A stretch of DNA of 64,000 nucleotides from Aeriscardovia sp. (GCA_017538895.1 JAFYHY010000029.1:1-64000), one strand, 5' to 3'. Counted from the first letter of the stretch, positions 27,401 through 37,084 are shown. A program made the numbers and translations. The notes: generated by a model from the letters alone, not told the origin.

Positions 27401-29669
27401 GACATCCCTATACCAAGAATATGATATTTCTGGCATGGTTTGCGCTTCTTGTGCGTTAACTATTGAGAAGACTGTATCACGCTTGCCTGGCATGACCCAA
27501 GCAACAGTTAATCTTGCAACAGAAAAAATGTCAGTGACCTATGATCCAACACAAGTCACACAAACTGATATTGAAACTACTGTCCATAATACTGGATATG
27601 GAGCACACCTCATCCAGGATTCACGGAAACAAGCTACAGAAAAAGAAGAACGCCAACAAAACGAACTACACACACTTTATCGTCGTTTCATCATCTCTCT
27701 TATTCTGACAGTACCGCTAATCTACATTGGCTTCTTTGGTATTCAAGGTGCACCATTACCGCCAGTATTTCAGCCTAAGTCCTCTCCGTTTTCCTTTGCA
27801 ATAGCACAAATTATCCTCTGTTTACCTGTTCTTTGTATTAATTGGTCTTATTTTACGACTGGATTTACTGCACTATTAAAAGGCCATCCTAATATGGATT
27901 CACTGGTTGCTTTAGGCGCAGGAATTGCTTGTTTAACAAGCTTAGGTGAAACGTGTTGCCTTTTATATATGCCAAGTTTAGTAACACATTTATGCTATGA
28001 GTCAGCCGCAACCATTGTGACACTCATTACTCTTGGTAAATATTGGGAACTTCGCGCTAAAGGGCAAGCATCGCATGCCATTTCTCATTTAATGACACTA
28101 GCTCCTGATACGGCTTGCGTCCTTCGTAACGATCATGAAGAACAAATTCCAACACAAGATATCCGCTGTGGTGATCAAATTCTTATTCGCCCAGGTGATC
28201 GCATTCCTGTTGATGGCATAGTCAGTGATGGTATCTCAACAGTAGATGAATCTTTACTCACCGGCGAATCATTACCAGTCAGTAAAAAAAGAGGTGAGAC
28301 CGTTATTGGTGGTTCTCTCAATCTGTCTGGTAGTTTTCAGATGACTGCAACCCGTTTAGGTGATGATACAGCCCTCAGTCATATGATTCATCTGGTTGAA
28401 GAAGCACAAGCATCAAAAGCACCAGTTTCACGTTTAGCCGATAAAATTGCAGGCATTTTTGTCCCAACAATTATCAGTATTGCTTTTGTTACTAGCCTTC
28501 TATGGATCATAGTAGGACATGCTCCTTGGACCACAGGTTTAATGATTGGCATTTCTATTCTTGTTGCTGCATGCCCATGCGCACTCGGTCTTGCTACGCC
28601 TACAGCAATTATGGTTGGCACAGGTCGTGGCGCTGAACAAGGAATTCTCGTTCGTTCAGGTGAAGCATTAGAAAATGCTAGCCGCGTAACAACAATTGCT
28701 TTTGATAAAACAGGAACCTTAACAACAGGTCATATAAAAGTTACACATGTATATCCTGAAAATTCGCAGCGTTCAGATCTCCTATCCCTAGCCGCAATTC
28801 TTGAACATGACAGTCATCATCCGTTAGCCACAGCATTCCAAGAAAGCTACCCTAATGATTTTTCCACCTCTACTCCTGTGACTCATTTCCAATCAATTAC
28901 TGGCAAAGGAATTTCCGCTGTCTATAAAAATCATACTTATTTCCTCGGCAACCAAACTCTTCTCACTGAGCAAAATATTCTAATTTCCGATACACTCCTT
29001 GACACTTGTTATCAAGAACAACAAAAAGGAGAAATATGCATCTTTCTTGCAGAAGATAATCACTGCCTCGGAGCTTTTACATTAGCTGATCCATTGAAAG
29101 ATGACAGCCAATCCACCCTCCTTTATCTCCAAGAGCATGGGTATAAAACAGTCATGTTAACCGGAGATAACGAGATCACTGCACAGGCCTTAGCACACAA
29201 TCTCGGTACAATAACAGTCTACAGTAATGTCTTACCTGATGAGAAAAAACAGATCATTGATGACCTTCAAAATCATGGTGAAGTGGTTGCAATGGTTGGC
29301 GATGGTATAAATGATGCACCAGCATTAGCAACTTCCACTGTAGGTATCGCGATTGGCACAGGATCAGATGTTGCACTTGATTCTGCTGATATTGTTTTAA
29401 AACGATCAGTCATGACTGACCTTCTTACAGCACTATCTCTGAGTAAAAAAACCATGACTAATATTCATGAAAATCTTGGATGGGCGCTCATCTATAATAT
29501 TATTATGGTTCCATTTGCTGCAGGACTCCCACTCTTATGGAACGGACCATTACTACACCCAAGCATTTCAGCAGCATGCATGGCATGCAGCTCAGTTATC
29601 GTTGTCCTTAATGCACTTCGTTTACGACACTGCCATTTAACTTTTCCTATTAATCAAATTGGTTTATGA
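27384..29669 (+). CDS. copA: Cu(I)-exporting P1B-type ATPase
   Basis: A 761-residue P-type ATPase: one heavy-metal-associated domain (about 12-75, GMVCASC near 17-23), eight TMs, TGES (near 293), CPCALGLATP (near 397), DKTGTLT (near 442), HHPLA nucleotide-binding His, and GDGINDAPAL (near 639). It pumps Cu(I) from the cytoplasm. The start is a GTG at 27384 with GGAGG 8 nt upstream inside copY; the open frame continues 41 codons further but without support. It is translationally coupled to copY and followed 15 bp later by copZ. Confidence 0.93.
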   Translation: MKKTNKTSLYQEYDISGMVCASCALTIEKTVSRLPGMTQATVNLATEKMSVTYDPTQVTQTDIETTVHNTGYGAHLIQDSRKQATEKEERQQNELHTLYRRFIISLILTVPLIYIGFFGIQGAPLPPVFQPKSSPFSFAIAQIILCLPVLCINWSYFTTGFTALLKGHPNMDSLVALGAGIACLTSLGETCCLLYMPSLVTHLCYESAATIVTLITLGKYWELRAKGQASHAISHLMTLAPDTACVLRNDHEEQIPTQDIRCGDQILIRPGDRIPVDGIVSDGISTVDESLLTGESLPVSKKRGETVIGGSLNLSGSFQMTATRLGDDTALSHMIHLVEEAQASKAPVSRLADKIAGIFVPTIISIAFVTSLLWIIVGHAPWTTGLMIGISILVAACPCALGLATPTAIMVGTGRGAEQGILVRSGEALENASRVTTIAFDKTGTLTTGHIKVTHVYPENSQRSDLLSLAAILEHDSHHPLATAFQESYPNDFSTSTPVTHFQSITGKGISAVYKNHTYFLGNQTLLTEQNILISDTLLDTCYQEQQKGEICIFLAEDNHCLGAFTLADPLKDDSQSTLLYLQEHGYKTVMLTGDNEITAQALAHNLGTITVYSNVLPDEKKQIIDDLQNHGEVVAMVGDGINDAPALATSTVGIAIGTGSDVALDSADIVLKRSVMTDLLTALSLSKKTMTNIHENLGWALIYNIIMVPFAAGLPLLWNGPLLHPSISAACMACSSVIVVLNALRLRHCHLTFPINQIGL

Positions 29670-29684
29670 AAGGAAAAACAACCT

Positions 29685-29885
29685 ATGGAAAAAGAATTTA
29701 TTATCACCGGGATGAAATGCCAAGGATGCGTCACCACAGTACATGACGCTCTTGCAGCAGTTCCTGGCGTCCAATCAGTATCTGTCAATCTAGAAGCACA
29801 GGAAGCTACTATTCAAGGAACCTTTGATACAACAGCTATTTTGAATAGCCTGCAAACAACTCCATACACAATAACTGAAAAGTAA
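29685..29885 (+). CDS. copZ: Copper chaperone CopZ
   Basis: A 66-residue single heavy-metal-associated domain with GMKCQGC at residues 9-15, the beta-alpha-beta-beta-alpha-beta length and VPGVQSVSVNLE typical of CopZ. It hands Cu(I) to CopA and CopY. It is the last gene of the copYAZ operon, with GAAAGGA before the ATG, followed by a bidirectional hairpin. Confidence 0.9.
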   Translation: MEKEFIITGMKCQGCVTTVHDALAAVPGVQSVSVNLEAQEATIQGTFDTTAILNSLQTTPYTITEK

Positions 29886-29889
29886 AAAT

Positions 29890-29956
29890 CCCACTATATA
29901 TATAAATATAGTGGGTGTCAGGGAAAGCATAGTGCTTTCCCTGACACCCACTATAT
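29890..29956. terminator. Bidirectional terminator with an alternative fold
   Basis: A perfect 24-bp stem (29906-29929 with 29933-29956, 3-nt loop) separates convergent copZ and the FAH gene. A second, competing hairpin pairs CCCACTATA at about 29890-29899 with TATAGTGGG at 29907-29915, using part of the first stem. Plus-strand tail TTATTTTC. Confidence 0.85.
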
Positions 29957-29970
29957 GTTATTTTCTCTCC

Positions 29971-30771
29971 TCATTGAGAAACAACAATGTTACGTAAAGA
30001 TCCTACTCCATCAATATGAACTACTGTTTCATTACCAATACGAAGAGCATTAGTTTCTGCTGGAGTTCCTGTCAAAATAATGTCTCCAGGTAGCAAAGTA
30101 GCGAATGATGAAATATAAGAAATTTGTTGCGCTGCCGAATATAGCAGATCAGCTGTAGTACCACATGCTGACGTAATAGTTTCGCCATTAATGCTCAAGG
30201 AAATATTAGTATTCTCTGGATCTAGATGTGTTTGAATCCATGGTCCGACAGGAGTCGACGTATCAAATCCATGTGCTCGTACACTCGAATGATCCTGTTT
30301 TTCATTATCACGGGCACATAAATCGTTGGCACACATGTATCCTAGAACATGACTTAAGGCATCGCGTTCTGAAATATTTCTTGTTAAACGACCAATAACG
30401 ACAGCCAATGTCGGTCCATATGTAATATCTTGTGACCAATTAGGAAATACAATAGGATCATCAGGGCCACTAATTGATGAGGATGGTTTCATATAAATGT
30501 TCATCCCAGAACTTGTCAATGGTTCTAAAGAACCTTTATGCTGAGATGACCAATTGTTTTCAATGCCATAAATTTTAGAAGGAAGAAGTGGTGCTAATAG
30601 ACGGATACCATCACCGTCTAATGGATATCGTTCCCCAGTCGGTACAACCTGTTGTCCAGCAAAAGGATATCCAGACAAAACAACAAGATAATCTTTTCCA
30701 TCTTCGGTATCTTGCTGTACAAATGCATATTGTGGATGATCATTTCCATGAATAAATCGTGCAATTCTCAT
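29971..30771 (-). CDS. Fumarylacetoacetate hydrolase-family enzyme
   Basis: A 266-residue protein with the FAH C-terminal fold: YMKPSSSISGPDDPIVFP, GYMCANDLCARD (metal-site acidic residues) and GDIILTGTP. The family includes acylpyruvases, oxaloacetate decarboxylases and 2-keto-hydratases; the exact substrate is not predictable, but acylpyruvate or oxaloacetate repair is plausible. AAGGTGA precedes the ATG. It is the last gene of lplA-gluQ-yggS-FAH, 45 bp after yggS. Confidence 0.85.
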   Translation of the reverse strand: MRIARFIHGNDHPQYAFVQQDTEDGKDYLVVLSGYPFAGQQVVPTGERYPLDGDGIRLLAPLLPSKIYGIENNWSSQHKGSLEPLTSSGMNIYMKPSSSISGPDDPIVFPNWSQDITYGPTLAVVIGRLTRNISERDALSHVLGYMCANDLCARDNEKQDHSSVRAHGFDTSTPVGPWIQTHLDPENTNISLSINGETITSACGTTADLLYSAAQQISYISSFATLLPGDIILTGTPAETNALRIGNETVVHIDGVGSLRNIVVSQ

Positions 30772-30816
30772 ATATTCACCTTCATTGTGGTTGCTCTGAC
30801 AAATAAACCTAGTGTT

Positions 30817-31596
30817 CTATACAAAAAGACGTTCACCGAAGATAGCTGAACCAACACGAATTTCTGTGGCTCCTTCTGCAATTGCCAGCGGGAAATCATG
30901 CGTCATACCCATTGAAAGTTCTGTACATGATGCTACTTCTTCTCCACCAGTTTGAAGAAGTTTATCGCGAAGTTCTCGTAAAGAAGCAAAACTTCGTCGG
31001 ATTGGTTGTTCCTCTTCAACATGAGTGCCAATCGTCATTAATCCAATTAACTGGACTGATGGGATTTCAGCAATAGCACATGCTTCATCAAAAGCACGAG
31101 CAGGATCACATCCCGATTTGGATTTTTCATGAGATTCATTCACCTCAAGAAAAAGACGACATGGAGTATCATTTACTGCTGCCCATCGTTGAGCAATCTG
31201 TTGAGCTTGTTCTACTGAATCAACAGATTCAATAGCATCAACAAAAGGAATAACTTTATTGATCTTATTTTTTTGAAGTTGCCCAATTAAATGCGATTCA
31301 ACCGGAAGATGATTCTCTTCACACAGCTGACGCAAACGTGCAGCCTTAATTTGTACTTCTTGAGGACGATTTTCACCAATCAGTCGTGTTCCTGCTTGAA
31401 TAGTGGCCATAATCTCACCAATATCACGTGTTTTTGTTGCAACAAGAACACGAACACTGTTCTCTAAACGGCCAGCTGCACTTTCAGCCCTATGAACACG
31501 ATCAAAACATCGCAATGTGGCATCATGGATTTCTTGGATTCGTTCGCGAGAAATGACCTCGTTAACAAGATCTTTATGATCCAGATAATTAACCAT
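30817..31596 (-). CDS. yggS: YggS/PLPBP pyridoxal-phosphate homeostasis protein
   Basis: A 259-residue alanine-racemase-like barrel without the C-terminal domain. The PLP lysine is in VLVATKTRD; other landmarks are IGENRPQE, HLIGQLQKNK, and GLMTIG, with SMGMTHDFPLAIAEGATEIRVG near the end (compare SMGMS-D-AI--G-T-VR-G). It buffers PLP and amino/keto-acid pools and has no strong catalytic role. The ATG at 31596 is preferred, with GGGAGG about 6 nt upstream, over 31611. Confidence 0.9.
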   Translation of the reverse strand: MVNYLDHKDLVNEVISRERIQEIHDATLRCFDRVHRAESAAGRLENSVRVLVATKTRDIGEIMATIQAGTRLIGENRPQEVQIKAARLRQLCEENHLPVESHLIGQLQKNKINKVIPFVDAIESVDSVEQAQQIAQRWAAVNDTPCRLFLEVNESHEKSKSGCDPARAFDEACAIAEIPSVQLIGLMTIGTHVEEEQPIRRSFASLRELRDKLLQTGGEEVASCTELSMGMTHDFPLAIAEGATEIRVGSAIFGERLFV

Positions 31597-31638
31597 ACAT
31601 ACCTCCCTCATTCTTCTTATTGTGTCGTATTTTCTCTA

Positions 31639-32670
31639 TCACTTCCAAGATTTCCACCATGATAGGTCGAATACATTGCGATCTAAGTATCGATCTTTAC
31701 ATCCCCATCTGCTCTGACGAATAGCATCCCAAGAAAATGAAGAGCAACATTCTTGCGGAGTACATGGTACTGGTGTTTCGCTATCTTGACAACCCAAAAG
31801 CCATGCACAATATCCAATAATCTGTTGCGCTGTAACACCATTGTGACGCAATGTCTTAATATCTAAACTATGTTCTCTTTTTGCCAATCGATGTCCATCA
31901 AAAGATCTTAAAAGTGGTAAATGCCCATATATGATCTGATGATCATTGAAAGGTTGATTTTTCATTAAGCACGTATGAATCCATAATTGCGCTGCAGTTG
32001 ATCGTAGTAGATCATTTCCACGTACTACTTGTGTCACACCTTGCTGAAGATCATCCACAGTGACAGCCAATTGATACGCAATAATCCCATCACTCCGTTG
32101 AACAATCAGATCGCCAATCTGTTGAGCTAAATTCCAATATTGATCACCATACAATAAATCAGTGAAATGTACTTTATTCGAAGGACTATCGTGGGATGGC
32201 ATTGCTAATCGTAACGAATGCCGCTGCTGCGGTGCTGTTGAAGGCGACGACGCATAGTGACGGCATGTTCCTGGATAAATAATGAATCCGTCTGTTTCTT
32301 GCGGCGCTGACGCAGCTCGAAGTTCTCGTCGTGTGCAATAGCAAGGGAAGAGAAGGTGCTCTGTGTGATCATCAAAAGTTTGTGATTGTAATTGTTCTAT
32401 GGCTTGGTGATATAAGTCATAGCGTTGTGATTGATAAACTGGTTCTCCATCCCAAGTTAGTCCAAGCCAATCATAGTCGTCCATAATCCATTCATCTGCA
32501 TCTTTCACAGCTCGTGGTGTATCAATATCTTCGATACGTAGGATGATACGTGACTTTGACCCTGTAGAACGTGCAGCAAGCCATGTCCCTAGTGAAGAAA
32601 AAATATTTCCTAAATGCATATGCCCTGTTGGGCTTGGAGCAAAACGTCCAATCACTGGCTGTGTAGTCAT
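31639..32670 (-). CDS. gluQ: Glutamyl-Q tRNA(Asp) synthetase
   Basis: A 343-residue class I synthetase fragment: the GluRS-like catalytic core with FAPSPTGHMHLGN (HIGH position), RIEDIDTPR, a Cys cluster (CYCTRREL and a later TCRH) that fits the GluQ zinc site, and LAKREHS at the KMSKS position; no anticodon-binding domain. Such enzymes attach Glu to queuosine in tRNA-Asp, which would link it to tgt at 57734. The ATG at 32670 overlaps the lplA stop as ATGA, so translation is coupled; the frame's extra 53 upstream codons are the lplA end in another frame. Confidence 0.85.
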   Translation of the reverse strand: MTTQPVIGRFAPSPTGHMHLGNIFSSLGTWLAARSTGSKSRIILRIEDIDTPRAVKDADEWIMDDYDWLGLTWDGEPVYQSQRYDLYHQAIEQLQSQTFDDHTEHLLFPCYCTRRELRAASAPQETDGFIIYPGTCRHYASSPSTAPQQRHSLRLAMPSHDSPSNKVHFTDLLYGDQYWNLAQQIGDLIVQRSDGIIAYQLAVTVDDLQQGVTQVVRGNDLLRSTAAQLWIHTCLMKNQPFNDHQIIYGHLPLLRSFDGHRLAKREHSLDIKTLRHNGVTAQQIIGYCAWLLGCQDSETPVPCTPQECCSSFSWDAIRQSRWGCKDRYLDRNVFDLSWWKSWK

Positions 32671-33953
32671 GGAATTCGATAAGTCCATTGTTTGGTACTG
32701 TATTTTGTTCTGACTAATCGTTGCATTTCTGTCTGTACTGATATAGGTATATCGGTCAAATGAAAAATATGATGATGTGGGATCAGTGTTTGTGCACTGT
32801 TGACTAATTGCTGATTGATCATATTCCATGAGGGGATTCTCTTTCCTACCTTCTGGTAAAGTACGCTTAATGGTGCAACTCGTTTTTGTGCTGATTTCAC
32901 TGTTTTGTCAATGTATTTTTCATGATGTGATTGAAGAATACTACTAAATGCTGCTACTGATGCTTCATATGAGAGGGCAGTATGATGAAGCAGTGCGTTC
33001 TGTGAACCGTTTATCCATTGTATTGCTGCTGCTCCACCAACTTTCCCATAAGGTGATGAGAGATCATTAATTGGCTCGTGATAGAGTGGTACGCTACTGT
33101 GATCAAAACTATGAAAAACCCAGGAATCACAAAAAACGTATCTTTGTTCAGCTGTGAGAAAAGAGAAAACGGATGTTGGCAGTATAACGGAGTACAAGAG
33201 TGTTTTATGGGGTTCAATGATCATAGTTCCACCGCCAGTCATTCGTCGAACAATATGATATTTTTGTTCTACTGCCTTATGAATATTAATTTCGTGTGAG
33301 ACAGATTGGAATTTTCCAATGACAACTGCTGGAGTATAGCAAGACCAAAATCGGATTAGTGGTGGTAAAACTCCTGTAGCAACTGCGTATAAGCATGCTT
33401 CATCGAGAGCTAAATTTTCTTCAATTGATAAGGGGGATTTTTCTGCGTAAGAGGGCGGAATAAGAACGCATGATGGTAATGCAGTCCATCGTTGTACTGC
33501 TTCATCATACGAAATGATTGAAGTCCATGGAACAATTTGTTTTTGTGCTTCTGGCGATGATGGAAATGTGTGATCAAAAAGAGTACATATAGCACGAGCA
33601 CAGGCAATCACCGCACTCTGATAAAACTGGTGATCTGGGAAGAGAGCTGAGATCCGAGTTATATAGTGATCAAAAGTTTCTGAGGATGAAAAAGAAAGAC
33701 CAATGCAGTGTTGACCATATGTATTGAGATATTCTCCATCTTCATTCGCATCAAAATCGCCAGTAAACTGGATAGATTGTATAGTCCACCAGCCAGTAAT
33801 GAATGATACTGCTTGAAGATTAGCAGTAATGAGATGATAAGGGGATTGCTTATATGAGCCTAATGCACTCTTTACGTATAAAGTTGTAGTCTGTAATGAA
33901 TTAGTTTGATCCTGCATAATTCTATTGTGATTTATTTTCTTTACCTGTATCAT
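32667..33953 (-). CDS. lplA: Lipoate-protein ligase family protein, accessory domain apparently first
   Basis: A 428-residue protein. The catalytic LplA/biotin-ligase fold is in the C-terminal part (about 165-400): ENLALDEACL, PLIRFWSCYTPAVVIGKFQ, VRRMTGGGTM and NDLSSPYGKVGGAA with the conserved lysine. Before it (about 25-135) is a region with ITGWWTIQSIQFTGDFD that resembles the accessory domain normally found at the C-terminus of E. coli LplA or as separate archaeal LplB, suggesting a permuted order. It would charge lipoate onto acyltransferase or GcvH domains. No clear ribosome site distinguishes the ATG at 33953 from one at 33915. Confidence 0.72.
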   Translation of the reverse strand: MIQVKKINHNRIMQDQTNSLQTTTLYVKSALGSYKQSPYHLITANLQAVSFITGWWTIQSIQFTGDFDANEDGEYLNTYGQHCIGLSFSSSETFDHYITRISALFPDHQFYQSAVIACARAICTLFDHTFPSSPEAQKQIVPWTSIISYDEAVQRWTALPSCVLIPPSYAEKSPLSIEENLALDEACLYAVATGVLPPLIRFWSCYTPAVVIGKFQSVSHEINIHKAVEQKYHIVRRMTGGGTMIIEPHKTLLYSVILPTSVFSFLTAEQRYVFCDSWVFHSFDHSSVPLYHEPINDLSSPYGKVGGAAAIQWINGSQNALLHHTALSYEASVAAFSSILQSHHEKYIDKTVKSAQKRVAPLSVLYQKVGKRIPSWNMINQQLVNSAQTLIPHHHIFHLTDIPISVQTEMQRLVRTKYSTKQWTYRIP

Positions 33954-34122
33954 TTATGTCTTTTTGCTATTAGAATTATTTAGATTTCTTTTTATCTTGC
34001 AGTATACAAAAGTATCCTTTGTTAGCTGTTCACTCAGAGTATGTTCTTAGGCATGAGAGACAGCAATAATAACAAAACAGTGGTTCAAAGAAGAATTTTG
34101 CAGGAAAGTGTAATAAATCAAA

Positions 34123-35559
34123 ATGGCAACCGATCAAAAGTATACTATGATGACCGAGGCGCCGCTAGGACGCACAATTACACGATTGGCTATCCCGTCT
34201 ATCATTTCAAATGTTGTTGGCGTTGGATATAGCTTAATTGATGCTCTTTATGTAGGCCGTTTAGGCGCAGTTGCATCTGCAGCTGAAGGAGTTGTCATGC
34301 CTGTTATTGTCATTATTCAGGCTGTCGGTCTTCTTCTTGGCATTGGCGCAGGTAATTGTGCTTCTGTTGAATTAGGAAAGAAGAATATTAAACAAGCTGA
34401 GAAACTCATTTCTACCGCTTTCTTTGGTGATATTATTCTCGGCATTATTCTTGGTTCATTAGCTCTTACTTTTCAACTTCCTGTTGTTCATATGCTTGGT
34501 TCTACAGCATCGATTGACCCTCTTGCTGTAGCCTATATGAAACCATTATTGTGCGTAGCACCATTCTTCTGCGCTACATTCGTTCTCAATCCAGCATTAC
34601 GATTCCAAGGATATGCCAATGATTCAGCAATTGGTATGATTGCTGGCGTTGTTTTAAATGCTATTCTTGAACCAATCTTCATGTTCACTCTTCACGGTGG
34701 TGTTCTCGGTGCTGGTATCGCAACAGCAATCGCTCAAGTTGTTTCATTCTTCGTTATGCTATTCATGTATTTCAAGAAAGCAACTGCTCGTATCCATTTC
34801 TCAGATATTAGCTTTAGCAGAAAAGTATGGGGTAAAATCATTACTGTTGGATTCCCAAGCTTTATTCGTAATGGTTTATTTGCTGTTTCTTCTGATATTC
34901 TTAACGTCGTTGCTGCAGCGTATGGTGCTGTTGCGATTAGCGCAATGACAATTGTCGGACGCATTATTAACTTAGGAAATGTTGTTCAAGTCGGTATCGG
35001 ACAAGGATTCCAACCAGTTTGCGGATATAACTATGGAGCTAAAAAATTTAGCCGTGTTCGCCGCGGATATTGGCTTGTTGTTCGCGCATCACTCATTTTC
35101 CTGATCTGCGTATGTATCCTCGAATATATTTTTGCTCCACAAATTGTCAGCATTTTCATTAACAATAAACAAGTTATTTTCTATGGGACTATTGCTCTTC
35201 GATTTCAATGCTGCGCTTTCTGGTTAAACGCTTTTGTGGTTATGTCGAATATGATTCAGCAGAATCTCCAACATTCAGTAATTGCTTCTATTGTTGGTCT
35301 CGGTAACAACTGCATCTTCTTCCTCCCAGCGTTATTTATCTTCCCTCGTTTTTTCGATTTCAAAGGTATTGCTATGAGTCAGCCAATCGCAATGGTATGC
35401 ACTACATTAATGTGTATTCCACTGCAAGCGTATGTCCTTAAGAAACTGCGTCAAGATGAAAATCAATGGAAAGCTACACACCCTGATCAGATCGACGGCC
35501 TTTCTATAAATGAAGAAGTTAGTATCGAAGAAAGCAAAGAAGCCGAGGTGATGGATTAA
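34123..35559 (+). CDS. MATE-family multidrug exporter
   Basis: A 478-residue, 12-TM protein with MATE landmarks: GRTITRLAIPSIISNVV at the start, DALYVGRLG after TM1, GAGNCASVELGKKN, FQGYANDSAIGM, and in the second half GIGQGFQPVCGYNYGAK. It probably exports organic cations using Na+ or H+. It ends in an acidic tail. AGGAAAG lies about 14 nt before the ATG, rather distant. It diverges from lplA and stands alone; a long inverted repeat follows. Confidence 0.88.
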   Translation: MATDQKYTMMTEAPLGRTITRLAIPSIISNVVGVGYSLIDALYVGRLGAVASAAEGVVMPVIVIIQAVGLLLGIGAGNCASVELGKKNIKQAEKLISTAFFGDIILGIILGSLALTFQLPVVHMLGSTASIDPLAVAYMKPLLCVAPFFCATFVLNPALRFQGYANDSAIGMIAGVVLNAILEPIFMFTLHGGVLGAGIATAIAQVVSFFVMLFMYFKKATARIHFSDISFSRKVWGKIITVGFPSFIRNGLFAVSSDILNVVAAAYGAVAISAMTIVGRIINLGNVVQVGIGQGFQPVCGYNYGAKKFSRVRRGYWLVVRASLIFLICVCILEYIFAPQIVSIFINNKQVIFYGTIALRFQCCAFWLNAFVVMSNMIQQNLQHSVIASIVGLGNNCIFFLPALFIFPRFFDFKGIAMSQPIAMVCTTLMCIPLQAYVLKKLRQDENQWKATHPDQIDGLSINEEVSIEESKEAEVMD

Positions 35560-35574
35560 ACAGTTAAGACACTC

Positions 35575-35648
35575 ATAGGAATGAAAGAATGGTCCATACG
35601 TGAAAAATTCAGTTATGTTATGCCATCAACGCCTTCTTTCATTCCTAT
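35575..35648 (+). terminator. 15-bp inverted repeat after the MATE gene
   Basis: ATAGGAATGAAAGAA (35575-35589) pairs exactly with 35634-35648 across a 44-nt loop. No T-run follows. It could be a terminator or a leader structure of the fha operon, whose first start codon is 66 bp downstream. Confidence 0.5.
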
Positions 35649-35713
35649 ATTGGTATAACGTGTGAAATAGTTTATATTTGCAATTCCTTTTGCAGCAGAA
35701 AGCTGGAGGTATC

Positions 35714-36415
35714 ATGGGCATACTTGACCGTTTCGAGAAAAGCGTGGAACACGGCGTTAATGGAATGTTCTCGAAATTCGGCTCGAAAGATCTTCAGCCA
35801 GTTGACTTGTCAAGCGCGTTAGAGCGAGAGATCGATGCGCAGACAATGAAAGTTGGCCGTGACCGTACTGTCGCCCCAAATGAGTATCGTTTCGAGCTCT
35901 CAACACCAGATTTTGATCGTATTGAATCATGGGGTTCTGAAGCTCTAGCTAATGAATTAGCTGATAAGCTAACCAAATATGCGGAAACGCAACATTATGC
36001 TTTCGTTGGTCCAGTTGTTGTGATCTTTGAAGAGAACCTCGACCTCAACAAAGGTGATTTCCAACTCACCAGCGAATCAGTACAAGGTAACGCGGCCCCA
36101 GTGACAGACCACAGTGAATCCAAAGATTTCCCTGTACTAGAAATTTCAGGTCGTCAGTATTTATTGACTGCTATGAAAACTGTCATTGGCCGCGGTTCCA
36201 ACTGCGACATCGTTATTGATGATCCTGGTATTTCCCGTAAACATCTTGAAATTGATATTACTAAGAACGGTGTTATTGCACGTGATTTAGGATCTACCAA
36301 CGGTACTTACGTTGAAGGTCATCTTGTCCCTGCTGCTACACTGCTTGATGGAAATACTATTACTATTGGTCGTACACGCATTCTTTTCTGGGCATCCTCT
36401 GAGCCACGTGACTAA
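35714..36415 (+). CDS. fhaA: FhaA: DUF3662 and FHA-domain protein
   Basis: A 233-residue cytoplasmic protein: DUF3662 domain (about 1-115, MGILDRFEKSVEHGVNGMFSK) and C-terminal FHA domain (about 145-230) with VIGRGSNCDIVIDDPGISRKH and DLGSTNGTYV, which binds phosphothreonine. In mycobacteria FhaA binds the phosphorylated pseudokinase domain of MviN and slows wall synthesis. Here the linker between domains is short. GGAGG lies 4 nt before the ATG at 35714. First gene of the seven-gene signalling and cell-wall operon. Confidence 0.92.
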   Translation: MGILDRFEKSVEHGVNGMFSKFGSKDLQPVDLSSALEREIDAQTMKVGRDRTVAPNEYRFELSTPDFDRIESWGSEALANELADKLTKYAETQHYAFVGPVVVIFEENLDLNKGDFQLTSESVQGNAAPVTDHSESKDFPVLEISGRQYLLTAMKTVIGRGSNCDIVIDDPGISRKHLEIDITKNGVIARDLGSTNGTYVEGHLVPAATLLDGNTITIGRTRILFWASSEPRD

Positions 36416-36475
36416 GAACGTCAGACAAGAAAAGCTAACGAGATAGTTCAATCGCGCATACAGAGTTAGGACATC

Positions 36476-37084
36476 ATGACAGAGCTTACTTTCGCAATCC
36501 TGAAATACTGCTTCGTATGTGCGATTCTTTTATTTGCGTGGCTTGCGGTTCGATCTCTTTATCGAGATGTTGCTGAGTTTCTTCCAGCACGTGACCGCAC
36601 CCATGTAAAAAAAACTAAAACTCGTCAGCGTGTAGCAGTCCCTCAACAATCATCTACAGAGTCAGCTACGCATTCTGCAGCACCACGACATACAGCATCA
36701 ACGCGGTTAGATAATCCACCACATCCTGAGATGCCAAGTTTAGCATCGATTGTTACTAATACAGTCAATACGTCCTCGTCGCGTAGCTCAAAACCAACTC
36801 TTTTAGTTCTCATTGATGGACCTCGCGCTGGCGCCACTTTTCCTTTATCCACTCAGCCAATCACTTTAGGACGAAGTACAACAAACACTGTTGTATTGAA
36901 CGATGAATACGTTTCCTCTCATCATGCTCGCCTCTATCTTGATCCAAGAACAAAAGTATGGATGCTTGAGGATACAGGTTCAACTAACGGGACTTATGTC
37001 AATGAGTCACGTATCCTTGATGTCATTGCTCTTGAGGCACGCATCCCAGTTCGTATTGGTGCAACAACATTCGAATTGAGGTGA
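36476..37084 (+). CDS. fhaB: FhaB (FipA): membrane-anchored FHA protein
   Basis: A 202-residue protein: one TM at about 6-25, a Ser/Thr-rich linker (about 45-110) and an FHA domain (about 118-200) with TLGRSTTNTVVLNDEYVSSHH and DTGSTNGTYV. The linker is a likely target of PknA or PknB. Its start follows fhaA by 60 bp, and its stop abuts the pstP start region. Confidence 0.92.
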   Translation: MTELTFAILKYCFVCAILLFAWLAVRSLYRDVAEFLPARDRTHVKKTKTRQRVAVPQQSSTESATHSAAPRHTASTRLDNPPHPEMPSLASIVTNTVNTSSSRSSKPTLLVLIDGPRAGATFPLSTQPITLGRSTTNTVVLNDEYVSSHHARLYLDPRTKVWMLEDTGSTNGTYVNESRILDVIALEARIPVRIGATTFELR

